Of a stretch of 64,000 bases of DNA, positions 30,817 to 41,575 are shown one piece after another (positions within the stretch are counted from its first letter, which is position 1; each line of letters begins with the position of its first letter). The notes beneath the pieces were generated by a model, which did not search any database, had not been told where the DNA came from, and saw only the letters and a list, made by a program, of their open reading frames with translations. The stretch is taken from assembly GCA_964019335.1 (NCBI GenBank), contig OZ025656.1, forward strand, positions 618,001 to 682,000, written 5' to 3'. The position numbers were made by a program, and so were the translations under genes. This DNA is from Diplonema japonicum. Its lineage: Eukaryota > Euglenozoa > Diplonemea > Diplonemida > Diplonemidae.

Positions 30817-33585
30817 ATGAGCGAAGCGCATGAAGCACCGGAGGCTGAGAAGAAGCTGCTTGACCAGCTTGCAGCAAAGGATGAAGAGCTTCTAAAGCTT
30901 AAAGAAGAGTTAATGCGACTGAAGGCCGGCAGTACCACAGAAGAGAAACCTACGCCTCCAGTGCAGCAGACTATTCCAGTGCAGCCTGTGAAGAAGGCAC
31001 TCCTTGCGCACCTTCCCTATGAATGCATTTCGACAAAATCCCCCGATGGCAGGGACCACTGGCCGAATATCGCAAGAGTCACCCCACCCGCTGACTTCCG
31101 TGACAGCTTCAACGAGATGGTGAAGGTCGGGTGCTACTGCTGGCGCATCGTCGACAAGGTGGTCTTCTCGTCCAAAGGCGACCGCAAGCAAGAACGCGTG
31201 CTCGCTGTGACAGCCGAGTTTCTCTTTATTTGCGACCTCTCTGCGAACATCAACAGAGTCTTGCGCTGCAGGGACATCGAGCGCGTTCTCATCCAAGAGA
31301 CACCGTCCACCACAGTTGTTGTCTTCAAGGCTTACGACCAGTGCGAAGAACACTCCGTCATGATAGAGCTGAACAGCGATCCCCGCAACCCCAACAACAA
31401 GCCGCTTCACCCTATCTTCGCGCTAAACTACACGCGCAAGCCGAAGACCAAGACGGACCTTGAGATGATACGTGTTGCACCCACCACAGACCTTCGGCGC
31501 CACCCTGCTGCGGGGTGCTTCACAAAGCCACAAGGGTACCTTGCACCGCATCTCAAAATCCAGAAATGGCGGGAGACTGGGAAGTGGCCGTGCGGCTCGT
31601 CGTCAATCCCCCCCACCGCCAGGTCGGTGCCGGGGGCCCACAAGCTGAAGACCATGGACACCCTTCTGAAGAAGTCGGTCACGTTCGTCGGCGACGGGCA
31701 GGAGACAAGCATCAGGGTCATGGCCAACGGTGGTCTGGAGTGGGTGGCAGGCGGCTCTGCTGTACCGATTGAATCCCTTAAGTACAACTCCCAGGCACTT
31801 ACTCTGTCCTCGCAGTCATGCACCGTAAATGTCATGTCGCCAGAACCAGGCCCTAAGTTGGACACACTGCTTAGGGACCTTGCAATGCTTGCTGCAAAGG
31901 CAAGAGTGCCTGCCACAGGCCTTCCCATCACTGTCAGGCGCCAGAAGGTTAAAACATTTGAGAGGTCTGCTTCTGTAGACTCCATCGACAGGATGAAGCA
32001 AGCGGCACCCCCTCGCGAAGCCAGCCCCACAGTGCCGAATGTGCAGGCGCTCATGACAGTATGTAAATGTATCACAGCAACTTTCCGCAGGAGATACGCT
32101 TCACGGACACCGACGGCGACGTCAGCGTGCTGCGCCTTCTCAACGGGAAGCTGGAGTGGTGGGCTAACGGATCTCTCGAAGTTCCTGCCTGCAGTGTGAT
32201 CAAGTATGCCATTGTTCTTTTAAACACGCAACAGGTTCCACGACGGTGTTCTGACCTCGGGGCCTGTGTCTGCGCGTATAGCGGTGCCCACTGGTGAGGA
32301 GCGCAAGGAGATGTTCCGGCTGGTGGCATATGTAGCGCAGCTTGTTGGCGTTAAAGTGATGGGGCTGCCCATCATCGGGCCTGGCGAGACCATGGCGTTG
32401 CCCGTGATCACAACCAGCATGATCGAGAAGCGGGAGACACTGGGAGGCGATGCCAGGAGCGACGCCGGGAGCGTGACCAGCAGTGTAGTGTCCACGTCGA
32501 CGGCCTCGTACAGGCACAACCCCTACGCCACGGACGACGAGGATGCGGGTGGTACCTTTGCCTCGCCAGCCTCGTCTTTCTCTAGTACCTCTTCTGCCCA
32601 GTACATCTACAACCCCACGGACCCTTACAGCACGTACCCCCGTCAGGTCCCGTCCCCCGTCCCCTCGATGCACAGCGACCAGACAGATGCCTCGCACCCC
32701 TCGCTCCTCTCTTCGCTCGACGCGCTCAACCACGCCTCTGACCGGTCAGACACCTCTGCTGACCACCATGCCCCGATGCCGTCGCACCATCACGTCCCAC
32801 ACCCCGTGCAGCCTGTCATGCATTACAACCCCGCCCCTGCTCCTGTTCCTGCACCGGTATCGCCTCCAGTATCGAGCGCACCACCGCCGCCAAGCACCCA
32901 AGCACAGCAGGCGTACGTCATGACAGACGTGACGGCGCACATGCAGCAGTTGAGTCCCATGAACCTGACACACGTGCAGCCCGCGATGCAGGAAGGCGCG
33001 TGCATGAGGGTATGCTTTATTTTCCTTCTTTTTCATGTTACATTCATGTTACATTAAACAGCTCGCGGTGATGTTCAAGCACGGGAGGCGTGGGGAGTAC
33101 GCTTCGAGACTTGCAGTACCGCCTCGTGCATATGTGCTAGTAGAGCACCCTGATGGAATGGACATCGCACTAGTAGTGGGGGTAAGGCAAGGGGGGCGGG
33201 TGAGCGACAAGTGGAAGGTCCTGCGGACAGCGACACAGGAGGAGGTGCTTCTGTGGCAGTCGCTAGTGGTGGAGGAAGAGACCGCATTGGAGTTCATGAG
33301 GGAGTACGTGGCGCACTCAGGCGTCCCGATCACCTTGCACAGGGCAGAATACCAGATTGACAAGAAGAAGCTAACGTTTCACTTCTCAAGTGAGGTGTGT
33401 AGGGATAAAAGCAACAAGAAGAAAAAAAGAAAAAAAAAAAGGTACTCCACCCTGATTTCGTGTCTCTGGTGCACCACGCCCACGCGCGATTTGGTTGCAG
33501 AATCTGGATGAACAACTGCCAGCCTCGAAAGGGCGAGCGGGGAGAGCTCATCGACCTTAGTTCCGAGCCTTGCCCTACTTATTAA
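30817..33585 (+). CDS. PSP1-domain protein, five exons
   Basis: Exons 30817-32058, 32091-32203, 32235-33009, 33062-33394 and 33442-33585 give 868 residues in a continuous frame. The ATG at 30817 was chosen because the upstream in-frame ATG (30763) adds non-conserved sequence and an AG abuts 30817. An N-terminal coiled coil (about 9-45) precedes a PH-like segment (about 65-195, with LAVTAEFLFICDLSANINRV). Two copies of an F-x-D-x-D-G domain follow (about 286-365 and 415-490). Then comes a Ser/Pro/His-rich linker. The PSP1 C-terminal domain (about 711-855) has WKVLRTATQEEV, HRAEYQIDKKKLTFHF, HPDFVSLV and CRIWM, the last two recovered only after removing intron 4. PSP1 domains are known from yeast PSP1 and trypanosome RNA-regulation factors and bacterial YaaT; the function here is not shown. 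Confidence 0.88.
32059..32090 (+). other. Intron 1 of the PSP1 gene (32 bp)
   Basis: GTATGTAAAT...TTCCGCAG. Removal restores frame into EIRFTDTDGD. Confidence 0.9.
32204..32234 (+). other. Intron 2 of the PSP1 gene (31 bp)
   Basis: GTATGCCATT...CGCAACAG. Removal gives SVIKFHDGVLTSG and continues into the exon 3 frame. The shortest intron found here. Confidence 0.9.
33010..33061 (+). other. Intron 3 of the PSP1 gene (52 bp)
   Basis: GTATGCTTTA...TTAAACAG, phase 0. It contains a duplicated TTCATGTTACA. Confidence 0.9.
33395..33441 (+). other. Intron 4 of the PSP1 gene (47 bp)
   Basis: GTGTGTAGGG then a purine-rich body ending AAAAAG. The acceptor is atypical (no pyrimidine tract), but only this removal restores the PSP1 C-terminal HPDF...RIWM motifs. 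Confidence 0.8.
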
Positions 33586-33654
33586 GGGTGTTCACAAAGA
33601 CAAAGGCGTAAATAAAAAACTTTTTCTTTTTTAGAGGAAATAAAAAAAAATGAA

Positions 33655-33862
33655 TTAACCCATAAAGGACTAGCATTTCGAGAGTGAGTCACACTGAAAC
33701 TTTATCGAAAATTAGCGTTCCTCCAAGTACTGCATTTGTATCGTGCGCATGCAAACATATGCTAAGAACCTACTTTTTTTTTTCTTTTTCTTTTTTTTCT
33801 TTTCTGCAGCATGAAAGAAGGAACTTTGACTGATTTATCAGTTGGTCTGCTTTATGGGTTAA
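33655..33862. mobile_element. piggyBac-type MITE, 200 bp
   Basis: TTAA (33655-33658), CCCATAAAGGAC, about 176 bp without coding capacity, then GCTTTATGGG and TTAA (33859-33862). The terminal repeat matches CCCATAA of the piggyBac at 20845 and is perfect for 9 bp. This is the signature of a non-autonomous element mobilised by a piggyBac transposase. Confidence 0.85.
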
Positions 33863-33883
33863 AAAAAAGAGAACAAAAAAAAA

Positions 33884-34085
33884 GGGCTTTCTTACCAACA
33901 AATAGTGAGCTCAAGTAGTTCAAAATATCGGTGTACTCTAGGCTCGTTTGGAGGTAAGTAAGTAGTTTTATTTCACATTTCTGTCATTTAAGTCACTCAC
34001 TGCTCTCATCCTGGATGTAAAAACCTGATCCTGTAAGTGCAGTGAAAAAAAGAAAATGACGAAAAAAGGAATAAAACAGTTATTT
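33884..34085 (+). mobile_element. Degenerate foldback element, B-like
   Basis: TTACCAACAAATAGTGAGCT resembles the B 5' end, GTAAGTAGTTTTATTTCAC and CATTTAAGTCACTCACT match the segment after the B stem, and AAATGACGAAAAAAGGAATA matches the B 3' end. The stem-loop is replaced by unpaired sequence. Confidence 0.5.
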
Positions 34086-35260
34086 TTTTTGTGTTTGTTT
34101 AGCAAAATAGCCGAACATTATAGACTTTTTGGGTGGGTCATGGGGAAAAAAAAAAAAAAAAGAGGGAGGGGAGAGATGGTGTGTGGGAGGGTTTTTTCTA
34201 TTGAACGAAAGAGGGAGGAGAATAAGAAAAAAAAAGAGAAAAAAAAAAAAGAAATAGCTTTTTGTGCACTGTAAATATTCATTATAGTGTCGCAACTTTG
34301 ATAACGAAGAGTGCATTAGCGGGAAGGGGGACACAAGAAAAGCGAGGGGAAAAAAAAAGGAAAAAAGGGAGTCTATTCTCAAATTCTCATGCATGCAACC
34401 GCTTTTCACCGTCTTCCGACCTATTTCGTTTTTGTTACAATACAGTCATCTTGCCCCCCTCCCTTCCTCTTTTATATCCCTTTTTTGACCGGCCTTTTCT
34501 CCCCCCCTCCCCTTTCGATATAAGCAGTACTTAAATTTCTTCCGCTTTCTGTTCCCCTCCCCCCCCATCTTTTTTTTACAGCTTCAGCTGTTGAGCTGAA
34601 ACAAGAGAAGAACAACCATACTCTTTTCAAAAAAAAAAAAGAGGGAACCAAAGTACCGGAGGTGACAGACCTCAATACTTCTCTGACAATGCTGCTTATA
34701 CCGTGTGCCCCCTTTTTTTTTCTTTTTCTGGCTGAAGAGAATGCAACAAATAACAAAAGACCACTGGCGAACATACAGGATATACACCAATTTAAACTTT
34801 TTTTTTTCTTTCCTTCTTTTTGATGTTTTTTTTTCTCTCTTTTTCTTTCTGAATACTTTTTTTTTTTGAATCTCGCAACCTTTTGTTTCGCTTTAGGGTT
34901 TACTTTGTGGGTGGGGGGGTGGGAGGGGGGGTAGTGGTTGAAGAGCACGAGAAGAAGGAAAGAAGAAAAGAAAAAGAAAAGAAAAAGGAACACCAGTCAG
35001 AGGAAAGAGGGAACTTCTTGTTCTTTTTTTCTTTCTCTTGTTTATTTCCACCTCCCTCCTTCTGTTTCGTGCTCTCTCTCTCTCTCTTCTTTTTTTCGTT
35101 TCATTGGTAAACGGGGGGTTGGCACTTTACCTCTCTTTTTAACAATTCTGTTTGTCTTCCCCTCCCCCCTTTTTTTTCAAATCTACGCACTTGGTGCGAC
35201 CTTGATTCCTTGTCCGAGTTTTTTTTTTACATTTCTTTTTTTTTTCCTTTTTTTTTTTTA
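34086..35260. other. Homopolymer-rich spacer
   Basis: Poly-A, poly-T, poly-C and purine-rich runs; low-complexity frames only. Confidence 0.65.
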
Positions 35261-35373
35261 CAAGAGCGAGTCTTTGACTTGTCTAAACAAAAGGGGAACG
35301 TTGGCAAAGTGTTACGGGTTTTACAAACTTCTCCAGGTTTTACCCCGGAACGTACAAACCACGGCCAGTTCTT
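35261..35373 (+). repeat. Repeat D, copy 3
   Basis: CAAGAGCGAGTCTTTGACTT near the start, ending CGTACAAACCACGGCCAGTT and CTTC. Preceded by poly-T like the other D copies. Confidence 0.75.
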
Positions 35374-35755
35374 CTTTTTCCCCTTATGCAGATACAGTTT
35401 GTGTTAAAAAAGAGTTTCCCCTCTTCCACCCAACAGCGAACTGCACAGAGGCGAAAAAGTGAAACTGAAAACAAAGAATGTAAAAAAAAAAAAAAAAAAA
35501 GAGCGTTTTAATTTTTTTTATTGCATAAGGGAGGAGAAGGAAGAAAAAAAAAAAGAAAATATATATATAAAAGCAACAGCAAAATAAACTTTTTAATACC
35601 CCCCCCTTTACTCCCCCTCCCCCCCTTTTTTATTTCTTTTGTGCCTCCTATTCCTTTTTTCCTAAAACCATTAACAAAGCCTACGCACACCTCACAAAGA
35701 CAACAAACAAAACAAAAAAAAAAAGAAAGAAAAAGAAAAAAAAACAAATGGACTG
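35374..35755. other. Upstream region of the Dispatched-like gene
   Basis: A-rich and C-rich spacer with a short ATG-GAC-TGA minimal upstream frame at 35748, 8 nt before the main ATG. No other feature. Confidence 0.6.
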
Positions 35756-38700
35756 ATGGGACCGTTAGGAAACAAAACAGCACTCACTTTCGGCAAACAG
35801 TTCAGAAGCAACGCAATATACAGATGGGTGGCATTGCATTCGGGGACGGCATTGTTGGCAGCGGTGATGGTGTCGTTGTTCTTCTCATTAATGCTGCTGA
35901 CCACAATGCACAAGGCAGATATCGATGTAATGCTCACTGGGTTTGAGGAAACAGATCATTTTTCACGCATTCGTGAAATAGGGCGAAAAGGTGCCTCAAG
36001 AGGGCTTCTCAGATCCACAACGCAATCGCGCAAAGCTTCTGCACTCCAGACAGCACAGGCCATCAACCCCCGGACGTACCCTAACTGGCATGTTACCGTT
36101 ATGTACGGGACACACGGGAATGTATTAACTACTGAAAACCTCCGAACCATCGCTACCTTTGAACAGGCAGTGCACCGAACAATGGAATACAATGAATCTG
36201 CCATGCTTGACTCGCTAGGCATCACCCCCATCTCTTCCTTCATACAGTACCTCGCCCCAACCATAGAGCAACGCACCATTTACTTCAATGGGCTGAACAC
36301 CTCAAGTGTCATAACTGATGGGCGGATACAGTTAGGGGTCCGCTATGCTTTGAAAAACACCAAGTCTCGATGGTTTTTCAGCGATAATTTCAATCTCACA
36401 AACTTGTCTTGCACACATATGCGGTCTGAAATGGCGTTAGGCGCTCCCGTGCTTGGCTACCCCAACCCCATCGCGTCTTCTGCAGAACAAAAGGCGTATA
36501 TGAAGCCCCGTGCCCTTGCGCTCCGAAACCGGTTTCTCGCGATATGGGGTGATATTAAGGCTAAGCACCCCAACGACCTTGAGCTTGCGTGGGGCGGGGA
36601 TTTTATTACCGAGGACGAGATTATAGACATCCTTGTGAGCGATGCCTTGTGGTCCATACCCTCCTTCATCGTCGTTCTGCTGTATTGTCTTTACCATCTC
36701 CGATCTGGCTTTCTTGCGTTCTTCTCTGTGTTTCTCCTCCTCATCTCCTTCCCAGCCAGCCTCACCATATATTTTTGGCTGGGTGCCACCTACCTCGGTG
36801 CGCTGAACGTGCTCTCCTTCTACATCATGCTTGGGATAGGTGTCGACGACATCTTCGTCTTCTCCAGTACGTTCTTTTTCGCAAGACGTCCCCCTGCGCC
36901 GCCCAGGATAGGTATTGCTGCAGACGAGTTCCTTGCCGACAACACCTTCCGGCTCACACGCTTCATTGACGACACCGACGACGAGCACAGCCTCGTGCTG
37001 CAGTTCGGTGAAGATGTCCCCTATTTGCTGTCCTGGTACCACGGCGACATGTGCCAGCTGGAGCGTCTCCCTCTTGTTAAGGTGGTAGACGACACAATAC
37101 TACTAGGGACGTGGAATATCAAGATTAAAGAGCCTGAAGGTGCTCAGCTCCGAGAAATGCTCCAGAGGGTGGCTGTGTTCTGCAGTTTTGCGGAGATACC
37201 AACGGTAGGTGACGGCCTGCGGCAAGGGGGGTGGAACGAGTCGCAGAAGCGGCTTAAAAAAGAAATCTTGGAGAAATTCGTAGCGCCCACCGCCACCATC
37301 GACAGAATTGAGGCAGGTGTCTTGCATGCCGACTACAACGCCACAGGCACTCTAGACGCACGTGAACACGTCAACGACGGCATCGCCCTGGACCAGCGTC
37401 TGGCCTACACCATGCGCACTGCAGGGAGCGCACTTTTCGTAACCAGCGCCACCACAGCGATGGCCTTTCTGTCAAACTTCGTGTCGTCCATCCCGGCAGT
37501 TCGTGCCTTTGGTGAGTTAATGTGCATCTTAGTCATCATGAACTACCTACTTACTGTGCTCGTGTTCCCCACAGGTTTGGCCTTTTGGATGGTCTACATG
37601 AGGGGTAGGACCGTGAAGCAAATACTGCGGAACATGTGGTTTTTGATCACTTGCAACGGCGACAAAATAGAATACAATCTCATCCGCGTTGCGATGAGGG
37701 GCGGAGAGGGCATCGAGTCCAACCCCCCGTCGACACCCACACTGGTGACCGGTGAGGTGGCCGACGGCATTGAGATGCAGTCCATGGCGCCGCTGTCGCC
37801 AGCTGACGTGGAGTTGGTGTCGCCACATGACTTCGGGATCCTTGCATCGCCTTTTGACGGGTCTCCAGCAGGGCATAGTGACTTCGACCATCATGAGTAT
37901 TCCTCCCCCGGTTCGGAGACAAACCTCGCGTCGTCACCCCCACCGTCATCTCATATGCGCCAAGCCCAGTCAACCGACCTCATCAGCCACCGCCCTTCTT
38001 CACCCGACCACAGCTACGACTCTGAATCGTCATATGAAACAGAGATCATCCCCGGTGAAGGCCTTGCCTTCAAGGTGATCGGTCTATCAGGTGCACTGGT
38101 CCGAAAAGAACGAGAGCTCAGCAGCGAGCCAGTAGGCGACCTTGAGACTGGGGATACAGTCATCGTGCGGGAGATATGGAAGAACAGGGCAAGGCTCATC
38201 AGTCCTTTGATGGGATGGGTGTCGCTGTCATCAGGTCTCGGTGGCAGCATCCTTGCTCGCCGCGAATCTTCTGATGTGCTAAGCAGCTACGACGAGCACG
38301 ATGCGGAGGAGAGCAGCGATGCAGACGACGAGGACACAATGGAGGACGCGCCACTCATCAGGCAGATGTTCGACAAGGTGCTGTGGCAGTGCCTCAAGCG
38401 CTTCCGTCACTTTTTAATGATAGCAATGATGGTCACGATACTTATAGCGGCTTCGGTAGCTAGCACCTTGCAGCTACAGGACAAAGCACCACAAGTGTTC
38501 CCCAGCTGGCATCATATACGCAAGTACCGCATCCAAGACGAGACGTACGGCTCCTCCGGCTTGTGTATGGCATCTGTTGCTGTGGAGCGGTGCTCGCCAT
38601 GGTACACCGAACCTAGAGAGCTAGCATGGCACGTCGACTGTGCAGGAGTGCTGTACGGGAACAGCATAGTTGACGAGTGCAATGTGTGTGGTGGTTCTGG

Positions 38701-41221
38701 GAAGTCGTGTCTCGGCTGCGACGGGAGGCTACACAGCAACATGGTGTGGGCGTGTGGACTGTGCCAGAACACGTCCGTGATTTGCATTCCGTCACAGTGG
38801 ATGTCTGTGACTTTAAAGCTCTCGGACTGCAGTATGGCCATTGACCCCTCGAATACCACCTACCCCGACTACAAAATTGAATTCCTCAACGCCTTCATAG
38901 CCGATGTAACAATGGCGTACCGCACCGTGACGTCCACATCACATGTCAGCGATGAGTTTGCAATCAAAGACATCAACACCTGCTCCGACGCAGGGTTTAG
39001 ATTTGTGTTTCAAGTGGAAGGGTCTGTAGATCTGGGCAACATGACTGCTGCTTCTCTATCGGGGAAATTAAAGGCCACTGAGAGCAAGGTCGCAGAACGA
39101 AACATAACTGTAGAAGTGCTGCATGTTGACAAAGGGTTGTCCGACACAACTGGGCCTGTGTACCTCATCCCAGAGCACTCAAAGTCCAGCTCTTCAGGTG
39201 AGGCACAAACTCCACCTGGCAAACGTCCCTTGGAAACCTTTTCGCCTCTGCAAGCGCAAGCATCAATGCGCTACGCAGTTGCCCTCGACAACGAGGGCAC
39301 CACCATCCTTATTGAGGTTAAAGGCGTCGACTGCGCAATTGTCGCAGAGTCTCTCAAGGGCCCCATCGAGGCGGACATGCGGCTGTACGCGCCCAACCAG
39401 GACATCAATGAGTACAACTTCAACTGTACCAACGGCGTGTACACCATCTATCTGTGGTACGAAGAAAGCAACCTCCCAAACCTGAGGGATCTGCATCTCA
39501 CGAACCTCCTGACGACGTTAAACGTGGAAGCACCCTCACTCGTAGAGATGAAGCCCGGCCACGTCTTCAACAACAGCAATGTACCTGACAGTTGGCCTAT
39601 CTCCGACACCAGCTGCGTGAATCATGGGGAGCCAGTTGTTATCGTTGATGGAAAAAAATCAAAGACCTGTACCGTGCTGCAGCTATGTAAAAATGGAAGC
39701 TGTTCGTGCAAAGGGCTGCTCACTGGGCCGAGTTGCACAGAGTGTGATTCTTCCTGCACTGCAAAGGGTGGTGAATGCACCTCGACGGGTTGGTGCAGGT
39801 GGTGTGATGGGAGAGTAAGCCAGACTATTGATCAGTTTAACACACTCAACGTTCCAAAGATAAGGGATGCCTGCAATGTGTGTGGCAGCGCTATTGAGCT
39901 CCACGACCCCAAAGGCACAAGTTTTGTAGGTGGTGCTGCCAACGGCACGTGCCGTGGCTGCGACGGGGTTATCAACAGCAACCTGCGGTACGATTTGTGC
40001 CAAGTGTGCGGTGGGAATAGCGACTGTTTGGTGTCCAGCTTGAACTTAGAGAGGGCCATCAACGTTTACTATCTATGGGGCATCGATCTAGAGAACAGTG
40101 AAGGTGACTACACGGGAACCAACCAGTTCGCTGCGTACGACCCTCGCTTCAGACCAGAGAGCCAAGAGTGTCAAGTGCAGATGCTGGACATCTGCCAGAG
40201 TTTTGAGAAGCGTGGGACAGTGCTCGATCAACATGTGTTGCAGGCAGGGACTGAGTGCTTTATGACGAGTTTCAAAGAGTGGATCTTGCAGCAGAAAAGA
40301 AGCTTTCCAGTTGTCCCGAAAGACTACACGGAGCTGCTGTACATGTTCATGACGTCGAGCCAGGACAACGTCGACAAGTACTCGTCGATGATAGGCTTCG
40401 ATCTCAGCACAAACACGAAGGAGGTGAAATACGTGATGTTCAAGTTCAAGAGCAGTGAAAAGGTGTCAATAGGACCCTCGACCGCGAAGACGCAGTACAA
40501 CTGGTGGGAAGGAACTGTCACGGACCACAACCGCGTCTCAGGGTGCGGAAGTGGGGTCTACCAGACGTCGCCCACGTGGCCGGTAATGTTCTTGGAGCTG
40601 TCAGCGTTGAGGACACTTGTTACGAGCTTGGTGATATCAGGGCTGTCGGCTGTTGTGGTGGTAGTTGGCTTCACACGCGACATATGGATTACAACACAGG
40701 TGATGATTACCATTGTAGGTATTGTGCTGGGAACGTTGATGTCAATGCGGCTTGCCAACTACGAGGTGGGGCCTGTGGAGGCTGTTGCGTTCTCGGCAGT
40801 GATCGGGTTGGCCGTGGATTACACAGTGCACTTTGCGCATTGCTGGGGGCAGTATTGGAAATACCTTATTAGAAACGGTCACGCGGACACCACCGCCAGT
40901 AGTGTCATCTACCGCATGGTGCTCGACCTTGGCACCCCACTTCTCAACGCGGCCCTGACTACTATCCTCAGTACGAGTTTCCTATTCGCCACTACAATAG
41001 TCCCTCTGTCCGAATTCGCCACTGTGCTCGTTGTCAGCACTACGTGGTCCATATTCTTCTCTGTCTTCCTCTTTCTACCCTTTCTCCTGTCCTTCCCTCC
41101 GTCTCCATGGTGGCGCGAGCTTCAATCCTCCATGCGCATTATCACCTCTTACTCCCTTGGTGGCATTGCCTGCGCTACACTTGCAGTCATTGCTTATTAC
41201 TACATACAAACCATGCCGTAA
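35756..41221 (+). CDS. Dispatched-like RND permease with cysteine modules and SH3-like insert
   Basis: 1821 residues in one exon. A first membrane helix (about 27-50) is followed by an extracellular domain. The first helix bundle (about 300-376) ends with LGIGVDDIF, where Asp364/Asp365 correspond to the paired acidic residues of the SSD/RND TM4. A 170-residue insert (377-545) separates it from the next helices (549-619). A cytosolic region (620-880) carries an SH3-like domain (about 766-836, with RARLISPLMGWVSL). After a helix (about 886-905) comes a second extracellular domain with ECNVCGGSGKSCLGCDG (about 975-991), an EGF-like stretch (about 1300-1345) and another CNVCG...CRGCDG...CQVCGG set (about 1372-1420). 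The last helices (1613-1821) include IGLAVDYTVHF with Asp1688. By family it would export lipid-type cargo using an ion gradient. The architecture fits Dispatched best; patched-related is the alternative. Confidence 0.88.
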   Translation: MGPLGNKTALTFGKQFRSNAIYRWVALHSGTALLAAVMVSLFFSLMLLTTMHKADIDVMLTGFEETDHFSRIREIGRKGASRGLLRSTTQSRKASALQTAQAINPRTYPNWHVTVMYGTHGNVLTTENLRTIATFEQAVHRTMEYNESAMLDSLGITPISSFIQYLAPTIEQRTIYFNGLNTSSVITDGRIQLGVRYALKNTKSRWFFSDNFNLTNLSCTHMRSEMALGAPVLGYPNPIASSAEQKAYMKPRALALRNRFLAIWGDIKAKHPNDLELAWGGDFITEDEIIDILVSDALWSIPSFIVVLLYCLYHLRSGFLAFFSVFLLLISFPASLTIYFWLGATYLGALNVLSFYIMLGIGVDDIFVFSSTFFFARRPPAPPRIGIAADEFLADNTFRLTRFIDDTDDEHSLVLQFGEDVPYLLSWYHGDMCQLERLPLVKVVDDTILLGTWNIKIKEPEGAQLREMLQRVAVFCSFAEIPTVGDGLRQGGWNESQKRLKKEILEKFVAPTATIDRIEAGVLHADYNATGTLDAREHVNDGIALDQRLAYTMRTAGSALFVTSATTAMAFLSNFVSSIPAVRAFGELMCILVIMNYLLTVLVFPTGLAFWMVYMRGRTVKQILRNMWFLITCNGDKIEYNLIRVAMRGGEGIESNPPSTPTLVTGEVADGIEMQSMAPLSPADVELVSPHDFGILASPFDGSPAGHSDFDHHEYSSPGSETNLASSPPPSSHMRQAQSTDLISHRPSSPDHSYDSESSYETEIIPGEGLAFKVIGLSGALVRKERELSSEPVGDLETGDTVIVREIWKNRARLISPLMGWVSLSSGLGGSILARRESSDVLSSYDEHDAEESSDADDEDTMEDAPLIRQMFDKVLWQCLKRFRHFLMIAMMVTILIAASVASTLQLQDKAPQVFPSWHHIRKYRIQDETYGSSGLCMASVAVERCSPWYTEPRELAWHVDCAGVLYGNSIVDECNVCGGSGKSCLGCDGRLHSNMVWACGLCQNTSVICIPSQWMSVTLKLSDCSMAIDPSNTTYPDYKIEFLNAFIADVTMAYRTVTSTSHVSDEFAIKDINTCSDAGFRFVFQVEGSVDLGNMTAASLSGKLKATESKVAERNITVEVLHVDKGLSDTTGPVYLIPEHSKSSSSGEAQTPPGKRPLETFSPLQAQASMRYAVALDNEGTTILIEVKGVDCAIVAESLKGPIEADMRLYAPNQDINEYNFNCTNGVYTIYLWYEESNLPNLRDLHLTNLLTTLNVEAPSLVEMKPGHVFNNSNVPDSWPISDTSCVNHGEPVVIVDGKKSKTCTVLQLCKNGSCSCKGLLTGPSCTECDSSCTAKGGECTSTGWCRWCDGRVSQTIDQFNTLNVPKIRDACNVCGSAIELHDPKGTSFVGGAANGTCRGCDGVINSNLRYDLCQVCGGNSDCLVSSLNLERAINVYYLWGIDLENSEGDYTGTNQFAAYDPRFRPESQECQVQMLDICQSFEKRGTVLDQHVLQAGTECFMTSFKEWILQQKRSFPVVPKDYTELLYMFMTSSQDNVDKYSSMIGFDLSTNTKEVKYVMFKFKSSEKVSIGPSTAKTQYNWWEGTVTDHNRVSGCGSGVYQTSPTWPVMFLELSALRTLVTSLVISGLSAVVVVVGFTRDIWITTQVMITIVGIVLGTLMSMRLANYEVGPVEAVAFSAVIGLAVDYTVHFAHCWGQYWKYLIRNGHADTTASSVIYRMVLDLGTPLLNAALTTILSTSFLFATTIVPLSEFATVLVVSTTWSIFFSVFLFLPFLLSFPPSPWWRELQSSMRIITSYSLGGIACATLAVIAYYYIQTMP

Positions 41222-41575
41222 GCACAGGTGCAGGTTGGACAGCGGCAAATTTGAAATAGAAAAAAAGAAATGGAGGGTACATTAATAATAGATGCAATTT
41301 AGGCTCGAGAACCTTGAGCTATGGAAAAAAAAAGAAAAGGGGACGAAACGACACCCTCTGCGTATACAAACTAGCAACGCCCCTTTGAAACCCTTCCCGT
41401 CCCTTTTCCCCTTCTACATTGTTTGGTTTGGTAAGTTTTTGATTTTGTTCCGTTTTTCTCTTTTTGGTTTTTGTCTTGAAAGTAGGATTCCACCCAGCCT
41501 CCCGTTGTTTCCCTCGCCCTCGTCTTCCCTGTTTAATACAAAATAAGTGCTATCACAGTGAAATTAGAAACTTGT
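41222..41575. promoter_or_regulatory. Intergenic region with candidate splice acceptor
   Basis: 354 bp. A pyrimidine-rich tract (about 41497-41533) is followed by TGCTATCACAG, 18 nt before the ATG at 41576. The shape fits an acceptor for cis or trans splicing. No other feature seen. Confidence 0.35.
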
